Source: Sympetrum striolatum
Lineage: Eukaryota; Arthropoda; Insecta; Odonata; Libellulidae
Reading direction: 5' to 3'
DNA: 64,000 nucleotides
Assembly: GCA_947579665.1 (NCBI GenBank)
Contig: CANPUZ010000062.1
Span: 124,001-188,000 of the forward strand
Part shown: positions 36,750 through 47,488 of the stretch, piece after piece
Numbering within the stretch: position 1 is the first letter of the stretch
Layout: each line of letters opens with the position of its first letter
Translations under genes and position numbers: made by a program
Notes under the pieces: model-generated
Told to the model about the DNA's origin: nothing
Databases searched by the model: none
What the model saw: only the letters and a program-made list of their open reading frames with translations

Positions 36750-37825
36750 GGATACTAATTCACAGCCTAAACTAGAAGCGTCATTGATCTGAAATTTTTA
36801 CGACGTATTGGCCATAACGTTTAACCTCCAGGAAAACGCCGACTTTGAACCTCGGTGTCATGGGTTCGATTCCAGAAGGCCCCAAAGTCGCGATTTTCCC
36901 CATAAGAATACATGGCGGTGATTTTCGAAAATTTTTTTGAGGCAATTCCCGGAAAAGGAGAGATTTGAAATTTAAGGGATCGCTAGATGCCGTGCATATC
37001 TAAGAGGAACCATAAAGACGTCTACGAATATTATCCTTGGTTCGATGCTAGGTCGGGGCAAAAATCGGCCGTTTAAAATGCATTGTGGCGATTTTTAAGA
37101 TTTTTTTTAGACCCTTTTCCGATGGCATAGAAACTTGAAATTTGGTATGAGGTTAGACACCATAAAAAAATATCATAATCAAATTTTACATATTCGCTGA
37201 TGGTCCTTGGTTCGATCCCAGAGGGACATTTAAATTCCTCAATGCATTTCTTACGGAGATAACGGAAACAAATTTTAGGTACTTCCAGTCACGATATCGA
37301 CTTCAAACTTTGCATACAGAAAAATCAAGTCCATACAAATCAAACAGTGCATTCACAGCTATCAATGTGTCCTGGGTTCGACACCAGGTGTCTCTGCAAT
37401 CAGAAGTTGATCCGATTTTTAGGAATTATTTTGAAACCTTTGCCAATAATATAGAAACTTCAAATTGGCATATAGATAGAGATCATAAATAACTTTCAGA
37501 AACAATTTTTAGATTTCCAAGATCGTCCTTGGTTCGAATCCAGAGAGCCAATTAAATTCGTGAAAATTAGAACGTCTTTTGACGCAGTTGTAACCCATAT
37601 TTCTGCTTGAATTTTCACACATAGTTAGAGATGGTGATGTTCTATTGTGCTGCATAGTAAGATCACAGTAAAGACCCGGGTTCGATACCAGACGATGGAA
37701 TTTCAGCGAATTTTATGAAAAAATTCAATTCAATTTTTTTCCTTTGATGGCCGTCCCGATATGATGCCGACATGAAAATAGTGTTGTCGATCTGCTTGCA
37801 GTATGCAAGCAACATTTTACTCGTA
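36750..37825 (-). repeat. satellite unit 16
   Basis: Standard six-box minus unit preceded by a spacer hairpin with an unusual GCGTCTTTATC arm. Confidence 0.85.
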
Positions 37826-37839
37826 TACCTATATATATA

Positions 37840-38917
37840 TAGGGGATCAAAATTCTAACCATGTTCCACAAGTGCCACAGACTTGAAATTTTTACGACGT
37901 ATTGGCCATAACGTGCAACCTCCAGGAAAAAGCCGACTTTGAACCTCAGTGTCATGGGTTCGATTCCAGAAGGCCCCAAAGTCGCGATTTTCCCCATAAG
38001 ATTACATGGCGAGGATTTTCGAAAATTTTTTTGAGGCATTTCCCGGAGAAAAAGAGATTTGAATTTCAAGAGATCGCTAGATACCGTGCATATCTAAAGT
38101 AAACCATAAAGACATCTACGAATATTATCCTTGGTTCGATGCTAGGTCGGGGCAAAAGTCGGCCGTTTAAAATGCATTGTGGCGATTTTTAAGATTTTTT
38201 TGGACCCTTTTCCGATGGCATAGAAACTTGAAATTCGGTATGAGGATAGATACCATAAAAATATATCATAATCCAATTTTACATATTCACTGAAGGTCCT
38301 TGGTTCGATCCCAGAGGGACATTCAAATTCCTCAATGCATTTCTTATGGAGATTACGGAAACACATTTTAGGTACTTCCAGGCACGATATCGACTTCAAA
38401 CTTTGTACAAAGAATAATCAAGTCCGTGCAAATCAAACCGTGTATTCACAGATATCAATATATCCTGGGTTCGACACCAGGCGTCTCTAATATCAGTAAC
38501 TGATCCGATTTTCAATAATGATTTTGAACCCTTTCCCAACAGTATAGAAACTTGAAATTCGGCACGTATATAGAGATCATAAATAACTTTCAGAAACATT
38601 TTTTAGATTTCCAAGATCGTCCTTGGTTCGAATCCCGAGAGCCATTAGATTCGTGAAAATGAGAACGTCTTTTGAGGTAGTTGTAGCCCATATTTCTGCT
38701 TTAATTTTCACACATAGTTAGAGATGGCGATGTTCTATTGTGCTACATAGTTAGTTCAACAGTAAAGACCCGGGTTCGATGCCAGACGATGGAATTTCAG
38801 TGAATTTTAAGAAAAATTTCAATCCATTTTTTCTTTTGAGGGCCGTCCCGATATGATGCCGACGTGAAAATAGTGTTGTCGATCTGCTTGCAGTATGCAA
38901 GCAACATTTTACTCGTA
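37840..38917 (-). repeat. satellite unit 17, alternative outer end
   Basis: Starts AGGGGATCAAAATTCTAACC directly after (TA)n, with no spacer hairpin between it and unit 16. Confidence 0.85.
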
Positions 38918-39009
38918 TCTATTATATAAAGATGCTTCTCCGGATTCATTCATATCTATTATATATAGATGCTTCTCCGGATTCATTCATGTATATAGAT
39001 AGATAGATA

Positions 39010-40259
39010 GGATACTAATTCACAGCCTAAACCACAAGCGTGATTGACTTGAAATTTTTACGACGTATTGGCCATAACGTGTAACCGCCAGAAAAATTGA
39101 GATTTTGAACCTCAGTGTCATGGGTTCGATTCCAGAGGGCCCCAAAGTCCCGATTTTTCCCGTTTAAATGCATTGCTTTGATTTTCGGGAATTTTTAAAA
39201 AATACTTCCCGGATAGGTAGAGAATCGAAACTCTAGGAGCCTATATATATATATATGGTCATGATCTATCGAATGATTTTTAACCTCGGTGCCATGGGTT
39301 CGATTCCAGAAGGCCCCAAAGTCGCGATTTTCCCCATAAGATTACATGGTAGGGATTTTCGAAAATTTTTTTTAGGCACTTCCCGGAAAAGGAGAGAGTT
39401 GAAATTCGAGGGATCGCTAGAAGCCGTGCATATCCAACGAAAATCAAAAACACATCGCCGAATATGGTCCATGGTTCGATGCTAGGTCGGGGCAAAAATC
39501 GGCCGTTTAAAATGCATTGCAGCGATTTTTAAGATTTTTTTTGGACCCTTTCCCGATGGTATGGAAACATGAAACTCGGCACGTAAATAGATATCATGAA
39601 TATATTTCATAATCAAATTTTAGATGTTCGCTGATGGTCCTTGGTTCGATCCCAGAGGGCCATTTGCACTTCTCAATGCATTTCTTACGGAGATAACGGA
39701 AACAAATTTTAGGCACTTCCCGGCCTCATATCCACTTCAAACTTAGCATATAGAAAGATAAAGTCCGTACAAATCAAACAATGCATTCACAATTATCAAT
39801 GTGTCCTGGGTTCGACACCAGGTGTCTCTGCAATCAGAAGTTGATCTGATTTTTAGGAATTATTTTAAAACCTTTGCCAATAATATAGAAACATCAAATT
39901 CGGCATATGGATAGAGATCATAAATAACTTTCAGAAACATCTTTAAGATTTCCAAGATCGTCCTTGGTTCGAATCCAGAGAGCCATTTAAAGTCGTGAAA
40001 ATTAAAACGTCTTTTGAGGCAGTTGTAGCCCATATTTCTGCTTGAATTTTCACACATGGTTAGAGATGGTGATGTTCTGTTGTGCTGCATAGTAGGTTCA
40101 CCAGGAAGACCTGGGTTCGATGCCAGACGATGGAATTTCAGCGAATTTTAAGAAAAATTTCAATCAATTTTTTTCTTTTGATGGCCGTTCCGATATGATG
40201 CCGACATGAAAATAGTGTTGTCGATCTGCTTGCAGTATGCAAGCTACATTTTACTCGTA
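39010..40259 (-). repeat. satellite unit 18, chimeric with seven boxes
   Basis: The first monomer (box near 39,125) runs to CATGATCTATCGA at about 39,273 and then restarts within a second first-type monomer (CGGTGCCATGGGTTCGATTC near 39,300). Two monomer subtypes, one with the GTCCCGATTTTTCCCG and one with the GTCGCGATTTTCCCC variant, are thus fused, giving about 1.25 kb. Confidence 0.85.
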
Positions 40260-43200
40260 TATATATATATATATATGCGATGGCAGTTACTTTACGCACT
40301 GAAAGAATTTAAGCCATTTAAAAAACTTAATGTCTTGTTCTTACAATCAGATGGAAATTTGAAATGCAGGGATTCGTCGAAGCGCCGTTGAACTTTCGCG
40401 TATCGATATTTTTTGCCAAAAGGATCGTTGGTTCGACTCTAGACGACTCGAAAATGCTCTCATCAGAAACGCCCATAAAGTTGTTTTCAACCGTTTGCAT
40501 AATTAATTTTATTAACGTAATGAAATTAGATTAGATTGAATTAATTAAATTAATTTTACAAATAACATACATTTCTATAATGGAGATTTATATTGTACAT
40601 TGTAAATGAAAATAAAATAATAAAATAAAAAGTGAGGCGAGGTGATTAGAACGACTTGTATCCAATACACTCATTATAACTCGAGGCAGATAATTATCTG
40701 CCTCGAGTTAAACGAGAAGTGAGTTTCTCTGATCAAAATACCCTCAATCTCGAATCGTAAGCAATACGAACGAAATAAGATTCTGAAGTCAATTTCCCTT
40801 CTTTTGGTGCTTTCCTCGATTTTGTACGACTATTATTCGTAATTTACATTTGTAAAATAAATAAAACCTGCAATCGATAAAATTAAGTTTGTACGCATTT
40901 CTCATAGGAACGCTTTTCCTCGTATGGAGTCGAACCCGGAACGATTAGCTAGATAAAAAGCAGCCTACTATATAGGGAAATCATTCAACACTCTTCTAAG
41001 TTTATGAAGTACACAACTGTTGCTTATCGGGTGTTAAGCGATCATACAAACACGGAAATATTGTACATTGTTAGTAGATTCATTAAAATTCAAAGGAAAT
41101 AATCCTCAGAAAGTTCACTTTTTGTGAATTTACTTTCCAAATACCAATGCAGTGCGGCAGAGTTATTTTGTTATTCTTCTCTAACTGAAGTACCGTAGAC
41201 CATGAAAAGTAATTGGGTAATCCCGCATCGATATTATCATATTGCATTGCTTCATATATGAGCCGTTAACGCTTTTAATAGATACAATGAATTGACCATT
41301 ACCGTGCACCGTAAGACTAGTCTCAAGGCACTGTGAGTGTGATAGAAAGATAACAGGGCAAAAATCTTTTAAACAACTTCAACGAAAAATTGCAGCAACT
41401 AAAGAGGAAATATTCAACCATCAGCACAACTACGAATGTGAATGAACAACTGCGTTGTTTTAGTTTATAATAACTTTCACATTTATTCAGTAATAATCCG
41501 TAAATGACGTTGAAACAGGAATGACTACCACCTGGCTCGGTGCCTATTCGTAGTCCTTAAGAATAAATGAATAAATAAATGTTAAACTTGGTTTATATGA
41601 AGTTTCAACTGCTAAAATAGTAACAAAAGAATATCATATTATGCTTTCACCAATTTTTAAGCTTCATTTCCATCTGTTGATTGTGAATGTATGACAATGT
41701 GCCGGCTGTTGTGATTCTAAAATTTAAAAGTGTCGATTTGTATCAATGTTATCTCAACCATGAATTGCGGAGGAATTCGAGAATTTATCGATGAAATTTA
41801 CCCATCAACCTTTAATCAGGAAATAATATTTGAAATCCGTTAATGGAAGTCCTGAAGAGGAATGAAGAAATCACAATCCTCAGAATTCTTCGCAGTAGTA
41901 GTTATTTCGCAATATTAACATGTCAAGTTTTTAACGAAAGAATTAATTATATTTATTACATCAATATTCTGATGGTAACAAAACAGCAAATAGGCAGTAG
42001 ATAAATTAAAGCAAATGACCATATTGAGGTCGGATTCATTACATTAAGTTTAATGTTTGAGTAATACTTGATATGCATTTATGTTTTCATCGAAATCGAT
42101 GCTCAAGCGTGCGTATAAAATACGAGGACATTTTCGCATAAAGGTGGGTTAATTGATATTCCTAATTAATATGACGTATTGGAACTATATGAACAAAGAA
42201 TAACATGACGATAGAAACAACTTTTTTCCTCTTCATCGCCTGCAAATTTAGACCGCATTTTTATTCTAATCTTAAATTCGTAAACACTGCAGCGAGTAAT
42301 TTTTGCGGTAGTTTTAAGGATTTTGGTTGTTTAAACGGAACTTTCAAGTCATCTTATTCGTTCTGTTATTAGCTATGGGTTAGTTAAACAATATTGCTAA
42401 AACATTGAAAAGCCTTCATAATGAAAGTATTAAAATATATTTTTGTAAATTTGTTGACTGCCTAAAAACACAATTTTCCTCCTACAAAATTAACCGTATT
42501 CTCTGTTGAATAGTTTTTCCCACATGCAAGTAAATGTCTGGGGTAATACTGCCCGACTAATTAAGGGATAATTACTCGCGGTATGTTGGTGCCTGTTAAA
42601 GTGATAGAATGCGTTTACGCATTTCAGAAAGTATTCCATTCTTTAGGTGACCGCCTTATCTCAAACCAAGGGGTGTTGGCAAACTGAAAGGAAAAACAAA
42701 GACCTAAATAAAATATCAATACATTTCTGACGGAATCGTCGGTGATATCGCTTCTTTAGAAAAAGATATAAAATCCCCTCTCCTAGTAAAAAAATATGAT
42801 TTCCTTGCGACGTTGTATTGAATCAACTTTACTTATTTAGTTTATTGCATGATAGTGAAGGTAATATGCACTTTTATTACGTATCTGGCTTCATTTGAGT
42901 TCTTCTTCATTATCAAATTCATATGCCTACCAATTACACATAAACAACTTAATGACTGTTCATTGTGTGTTAACTCTGCCAATTGGTTTATAACTATGCG
43001 CATAGTTAATGTTTTAATAATATTCCAGGTAGTAAAGATATTAACTTTCATTCTTTTCGCATTATGTTGTAGAAAGCGAATCCATTCAGATATCACAAAG
43101 AAACTGGTAGAGGTCATTTGTAATGATTTTAAGAGAAAGTTAATTAAAAAATCGTAAAAATTAATTGAAAGGAACTGCGAATTCATTATTACGCAAAAAT

Positions 43201-44437
43201 AGAACTACACGTTATGCATGTAAAATAAATTAATTAAAAAATAAAAGTATAGACGTTACTACTTTGCTTTATAATCGTAAATGCTAAAGGAAAGCAATAG
43301 ATAAAAGTCTTCATCGTATAAATATTCTAAGAAAAAATATCGGTTTCTTTGATTCAAATAACCTAAGGACTAGAGATGATAAAAAATCATGAACAGACAT
43401 GTACAGAATATGTTCTGTTTAGTTTATGGATGTAATAGATTGATTGGAAAAAGTCACTCTTCAAAATGAAACTATTTTGATAATCCTTGTAGCCTTGAAT
43501 GCCTTCAGTGGTCTCTTTAGATTTACCGCATGGTACTGCGTTAATTGAATTATTTTTTCCAGCTTAGCTTATTATAATCATTTGGAGCGATAGAGAATTA
43601 TTAAAATACGTAAACATTGAGATTATTGCAGACATCAGTTGTGAATTATTGTTAAACCTGCGATGGAGATGTCATTTGAAGGCTGCGTGTATAATTCGAT
43701 TGTACATGAAACCGTATTTTCTTTTGTGATATTACTAAAATAACATTTAGAAATATTATCATTATGCATTTTTATTAGGTTACTTTATAATATTGCCGAC
43801 ACTCAGTGTTCAGAATATTCGAAATTCGATAATTATTCGAAGGATTCTGCAATTAATCGCTATGTAGATTCGCGTAGAATGTGCTCCATTTTTCATTTTG
43901 CTAGACGTTATGAACAATATTGCGGAATGATATTATTCAAATGAGACGGCATTTGTTTCTGGAAGAAAGAAAGAGCCGCAGTTTCCTCACCTTTGTATTG
44001 GACTCGTCTCAGGTTTTAAGAAAGTATCAATTTCATCCCTCCCCTTGCGTCTCTATATCGTAAGAATGGTCTTATTTTCTATTTCTGCAACTCAAAAGAT
44101 GCTCTGGGCTACGTTTTGAAAATCCTTCAGCCGCTCGAAGATAAACTTAGGAGTTATATATTATTAATTTTACTTCTTGTAAGTGTCATTCCCGTATGTA
44201 AGTGCTAATACGTCTCTTTATAATGTATTTTCATAGTCAGAATCAACCTTTTTGATCATCAATTCCGCAATAGTCAACATTTAAACGAGAACCTCTCAAG
44301 GGAGTCTTATTAATTTATTTAGCTAACCAACTTTTCGAATAAATACCTCACTAATAATGCTAAGGAGTGAATTAAGCCTCTTGGAAAGGGCGTTAGGCTA
44401 ATTCTACTGTGGAAATTATCTCGTATGAAACGGACTC
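40260..44437. other. gene-free AT-rich stretch right of the array
   Basis: No coding frame carries recognisable motifs. Two diverged monomer-like boxes follow the array (GTTGGTTCGACTCTAGACGA near 40,430 and ATGGAGTCGAACCCGGAACG near 40,927). A 34-bp perfect palindrome lies at 40,677-40,710. The pair of overlapping frames at 42,842-43,186 on opposite strands is chance AT-rich openness. This may be intergenic DNA or part of a large intron. Confidence 0.5.
40677..40710. repeat. 34-bp perfect palindrome
   Basis: TAACTCGAGGCAGATAA is followed immediately by its exact reverse complement TTATCTGCCTCGAGTTA. There is no spacer and no mismatch. Confidence 0.95.
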
Positions 44438-44784
44438 ACAAGGGGAGACTCTCACTTTTGTCCGGGGATTTTGATGAAAATTTTTGTGATGATGCAGGAA
44501 GTGGAGTAATGAAAAATTGTATTGCCGTTCGTCTGAATGGGCCTTAGTTGTTTTGCAATAATTAATTGAAAATCGATAATTTGAGTAGCGGATTACTTCC
44601 GTAATTTAATTTCCACGCCAATCACTAGATGCTTTATATTTGTTGACTGGATAATGAGCAATCAGCTGTGACTACATATACGCCAGCAACTCATTTGGTA
44701 TCGTGACGAAGCCTCAGGGACGGATTCTTAGGATTCTCATCAATTTCTATCTGTTTTTTGCAGTGCTCTTTTGTTAGAAATTAA

Positions 44785-45174
44785 TTATTCCAGATCAATA
44801 GCTGTGGATGCGAATCGAGTTATTGCAGCGTTTTTTAAAGTGATAAAAATTTCTTTGCTCTTTTGAACATCTGAAAACCAAGTACTTAGGAAATTTGAGC
44901 TTCTTATTTCGCTTTTTATATCCACAGCATCCTTAACTTTAGTATCTATTTCCGGGATGCCACAAATATCCTTCATTAATCAATTTACTACATTTTTTGA
45001 TGAGGTTTGTTTTCACACGGTTCTTGATATCTCCTGGAATTTTTCCGCGGCGTTTGACGTGCACTTCATGATTTTGACGTTGCTTTCAAACAATGTTTTA
45101 CAATATGTACATTTCATTTTGGCACTCTCTTGTGTGTCAAAAAATTTTCTGATCGGATCCGCCTTTCTAGGCAT
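44785..45174 (-). pseudogene. BED-like zinc finger reading of a DNA transposon
   Basis: On the minus strand ATG at 45,174 opens MPRKADPIRKFFDTQE, then CTYCKTLFESNVKIMKC and AEKFQEISRTV to a TGA at 45,013-45,015. The same frame continues after a second stop with MKDICGIPEIDTKVKDAVDI and later FLSTWFSDVQKS to 44,785. A CxxC pair followed by a helical KIMK(H/C) stretch near the N-terminus is typical of BED fingers in hAT-like transposases. The histidine expected in the helix is not present, so the domain call is tentative. The two in-frame stops make it non-functional. Confidence 0.45.
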
Positions 45175-45814
45175 TTTTTATGACCAAATCCGAACGATGA
45201 TACACACGCCCAAATAATCCACGCAATGATACGTCTTCAACTCAGAGCTTGAAGCGAAGCAATGAATTTGCTGAATTTCAACACGTGAATACGTGGTGTC
45301 AAGAAAAAACTATGTACACTATTATCTGTTCAGCAACATGAAACTTAGTGGTCACTATTGAACCACATGCGGCCAATTTTCGAAATTCACTACACTATAT
45401 CATAGGTTGCTTTTAGAAAGCTTTTAACTCGTTTTAATTTTATCATGAAGATAAACTTCCATAAAGTTACGCCTGAAAATGTCGATTTTATACAATGCAT
45501 CAGCCTTGAAAACATATAAACACTTGTGTTTCTTTTAAAATCGTTTTAAAAACTAGAGAATTACATTCTTTATAAGCTATTAGGGCCAGGTCAAGTGCAA
45601 AATTTACTAATCAAGATAGTAAATTTATCGGATAAATCACGAAGAACGACATCTCAAAAATTGACGAAAAAAACGTTTTTTCGCATTCTTTTCAAGACGA
45701 ATGAAAAAAAACGTTTTAAACGTTTAAAGCATTTCATTTTTTTCGAAGTTTCCATCTCTAGGTGGGCAGACAAACTCCGCAACATATGATGAGATATTTT
45801 TTGAAGACGAAAAT

Positions 45815-46187
45815 ATGCCAACATGTGCCTTAAAGGTAATACCACCGAAATGCACATCATTATGCCAACCTTGTGATGCGTATTTTTATAGGCAAATCAA
45901 GATATTCATTACAAGACTGCAAAACTGTACTTACCTCATCCAGGAGAAACGGGAAATATGCGTCAAAACTTGCGAAGGAAAGAAGTTTCTTTCAAAATGT
46001 GCGCCAGAAATGTTTCCCAGACGAAGTGCTAAAGAAGGATTGCGCGTATGAAAGGCAGTGCTTTATAAGATGCTCATGGTGCTGTAAATATATGTGTTTT
46101 TGTTGTGTTTTGATAAATTTCGTCCCGATACTTGTAAAGGAGCACAATGCTAACAGAAAAACTAAAAACAAAAAAACATACCAATAA
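45815..46187 (+). pseudogene. DDE transposase C-terminal remnant
   Basis: One frame gives VIPPKCTSLCQPCDAYFYRQ followed by IKIFITRLQNCTYL. This is the last catalytic-Asp region of a pogo/Tc1-like DDE domain (PPxxTSxxQPxD). A second frame, entered near 45,945 after an apparent deletion, gives KYASKLAKERSFFQNVRQKC, then a Cys-rich end with RQCFIRCSWCCKYMCFCC, ending at 46,187. The earlier catalytic residues are missing. The Cys cluster after the DDE domain is conserved-looking and may be a metal-binding tail. I am confident of the DDE fold signature but not of the family name. Confidence 0.65.
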
Positions 46188-46931
46188 ATCACATTATTTC
46201 ACTGACTTGCACAACCAATTAAATTTCATGAACTAACTGTTATTAAATGTCACCAAAATCAGATCCTGTAATTAGTATCGACTTCAATAAACATTGCAAT
46301 AGAAGTGTTTTTGTAGTGATGAGTTAGGAAATTTATTTTACTTTGGATAAAGCTTCACATGCTTACAAGAAGAAAAAATAATCTCTTCTAATCACTGAAT
46401 TTAACGATTTCATTAATTATCAAAATTAACAAAATTTAAGATTCATTTAAGTCATAATTTAAGACAATTCTCTCGTTAAGTTAAAAATCATTAAAATGAC
46501 TAAAATGAAGTTTAAAGCGCAAGCGGCATACTTGGGAAGGACTCAAAACCAGGGAAGTGTCCAAAGACTCTGTCTTTCACCGTACTCAAACAAAGATGTG
46601 CACATTTTATGACACCCGCACGGTCACGCGCCCGTCGCAGAAACAGCGGATCCTTTTTCAGGAACGAAATTTTTTCTTCAAATGTATCCTCATTTTCCAA
46701 TGAAGGGCAGTTTATCTTCGAATATTCTTACATTTTTGGATAAATGGTAGGTTTGAGTTTCTTCAAGAGCAGAGGTGACGTCGAGTAAGATGGAAGCTCT
46801 GGAAAGTTTCCCATTAACCAAGGAGTTGCTGGTGTATATGTAACCAGACCGGATTGCGCATTATCCAGTCAACAAATATAAAGCATCTAGTGATTGGCGT
46901 GGAAATTAAATTACGGAAGTAATCCGCTACT

Positions 46932-47342
46932 TTCAATTACGAAATCTTGAATCAGTCGAACGCAAGTTTCTTTTGCGTTACGAACCTTAAATGAAAAATC
47001 GCGCTTGTGAATGATATTTTACGAACCTACTATCAATTTATGAGGATAGCCAATGTAGTTATAACCACCGAATACCAGAGGATTCCAGAAAGTTATGTTA
47101 CGAACCTTCATTCATCATACTTTAAGTGAGGCTCTCATCAAAGTTCATTTGGTTGAAATAAGGTTATTCGATCGGATATCGAGTGCAAGAATGGAAATAT
47201 TGCTCTCAAGTCTATCAGTGAGTAACAAGGAAAAAATATAATAATATAAAATGAAAATAATATTACAGAATTACTCGCAAACAGCGTGTTATTCTCTACC
47301 GATTTGGCAGGCGCGGGTGTGTAATGCGTGGTTGCCTATACT
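46932..47342. mobile_element. 411-bp insertion in the right inverted-repeat arm
   Basis: The left arm reads continuously through TTTGAGTAGCGG. In the right arm the same sequence is split between GCTACT (ending 46,931) and CAAATTATCG (starting 47,343). The tetramer TACT/ATACT occurs at both borders and could be a target-site duplication. The insert has no coding capacity and no obvious terminal inverted repeats. Confidence 0.7.
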
Positions 47343-47488
47343 CAAATTATCGATTTTCAATTAATTATTGCAAAAAAACTAAGGCCCATTCAGACGAATG
47401 GCAATTCAGTTTTTCATTACTTCACTTCCTGCATCATCACAAAAATTTTCATCAAAATCCCCGGACAAAAGTGAGAGTCTCTCCTTGT

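Larger units (their letters stand above)
19586..40259. repeat. satellite-like array of 18 ~1.08-kb higher-order units
   Basis: Eighteen full units, 7 in plus and 11 in minus orientation, fill 20.7 kb. Plus units begin TACGAGTAAAATGTAGCTTG and end in GGCTGTGAATTAGTATCC. Minus units are the reverse. Each unit has about six diverged monomers. Nearly every monomer contains one GGTTCGANNCC box (tRNA T-arm / pol III B-box form), and many share words such as ACTTGAAATTCGGCATAT and CCTTTCCCGATAA. In unit 10 the GTTCGA boxes lie at 30,038, 30,215, 30,384, 30,550, 30,707 and 30,855 (spacing 177, 169, 166, 157, 148 bp). Units are separated by TA, GATA or CTAT microsatellites and a GATGCTTCTCCGGATTCATT hairpin spacer. 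Next to the TACTCGTA terminus every unit has the hairpin GCTTGCA-GTA-TGCAAGC or a close variant. Confidence 0.9.
44438..47488. mobile_element. 3.05-kb inverted-repeat element with opposed transposase remnants
   Basis: The left arm (44,438-44,703) and right arm (46,818-47,488) are near-identical inverted repeats starting ACAAGGGGAGACTCTCAC / ACAAGGAGAGACTCTCAC. The right arm is interrupted by a 411-bp insertion at 46,932-47,342. Between the arms are a minus-strand BED-like finger reading and a plus-strand DDE transposase C-terminus, both broken. This fits a decayed DNA transposon, perhaps a composite or one hit by a second element. Confidence 0.7.

Noticed and set aside
19586..40259. Many open frames of 60-140 codons in the array, some with similar protein sequence on both strands
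   Set aside because: They are translations of the repeated monomers in all frames, lack consistent starts, are interrupted differently in each unit, and owe their similarity to the repeat itself.
19586..40259. True tRNA genes suggested by the GGTTCGANNCC boxes
   Set aside because: No acceptor stem, anticodon arm or properly spaced A box accompanies the boxes. One monomer type has a weak A-box-like TAGTTAGAGATGG but ~56 nt upstream, which does not make a cloverleaf.
19586..40259. CRISPR-like regular spacing
   Set aside because: The monomers are 145-177 bp and themselves repeated, not short repeats with unique spacers, and the DNA is eukaryotic.
42842..43186. Overlapping frames on opposite strands (114 and 102 codons)
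   Set aside because: Stop-poor AT-rich sequence on both strands, no recognisable motif on either.
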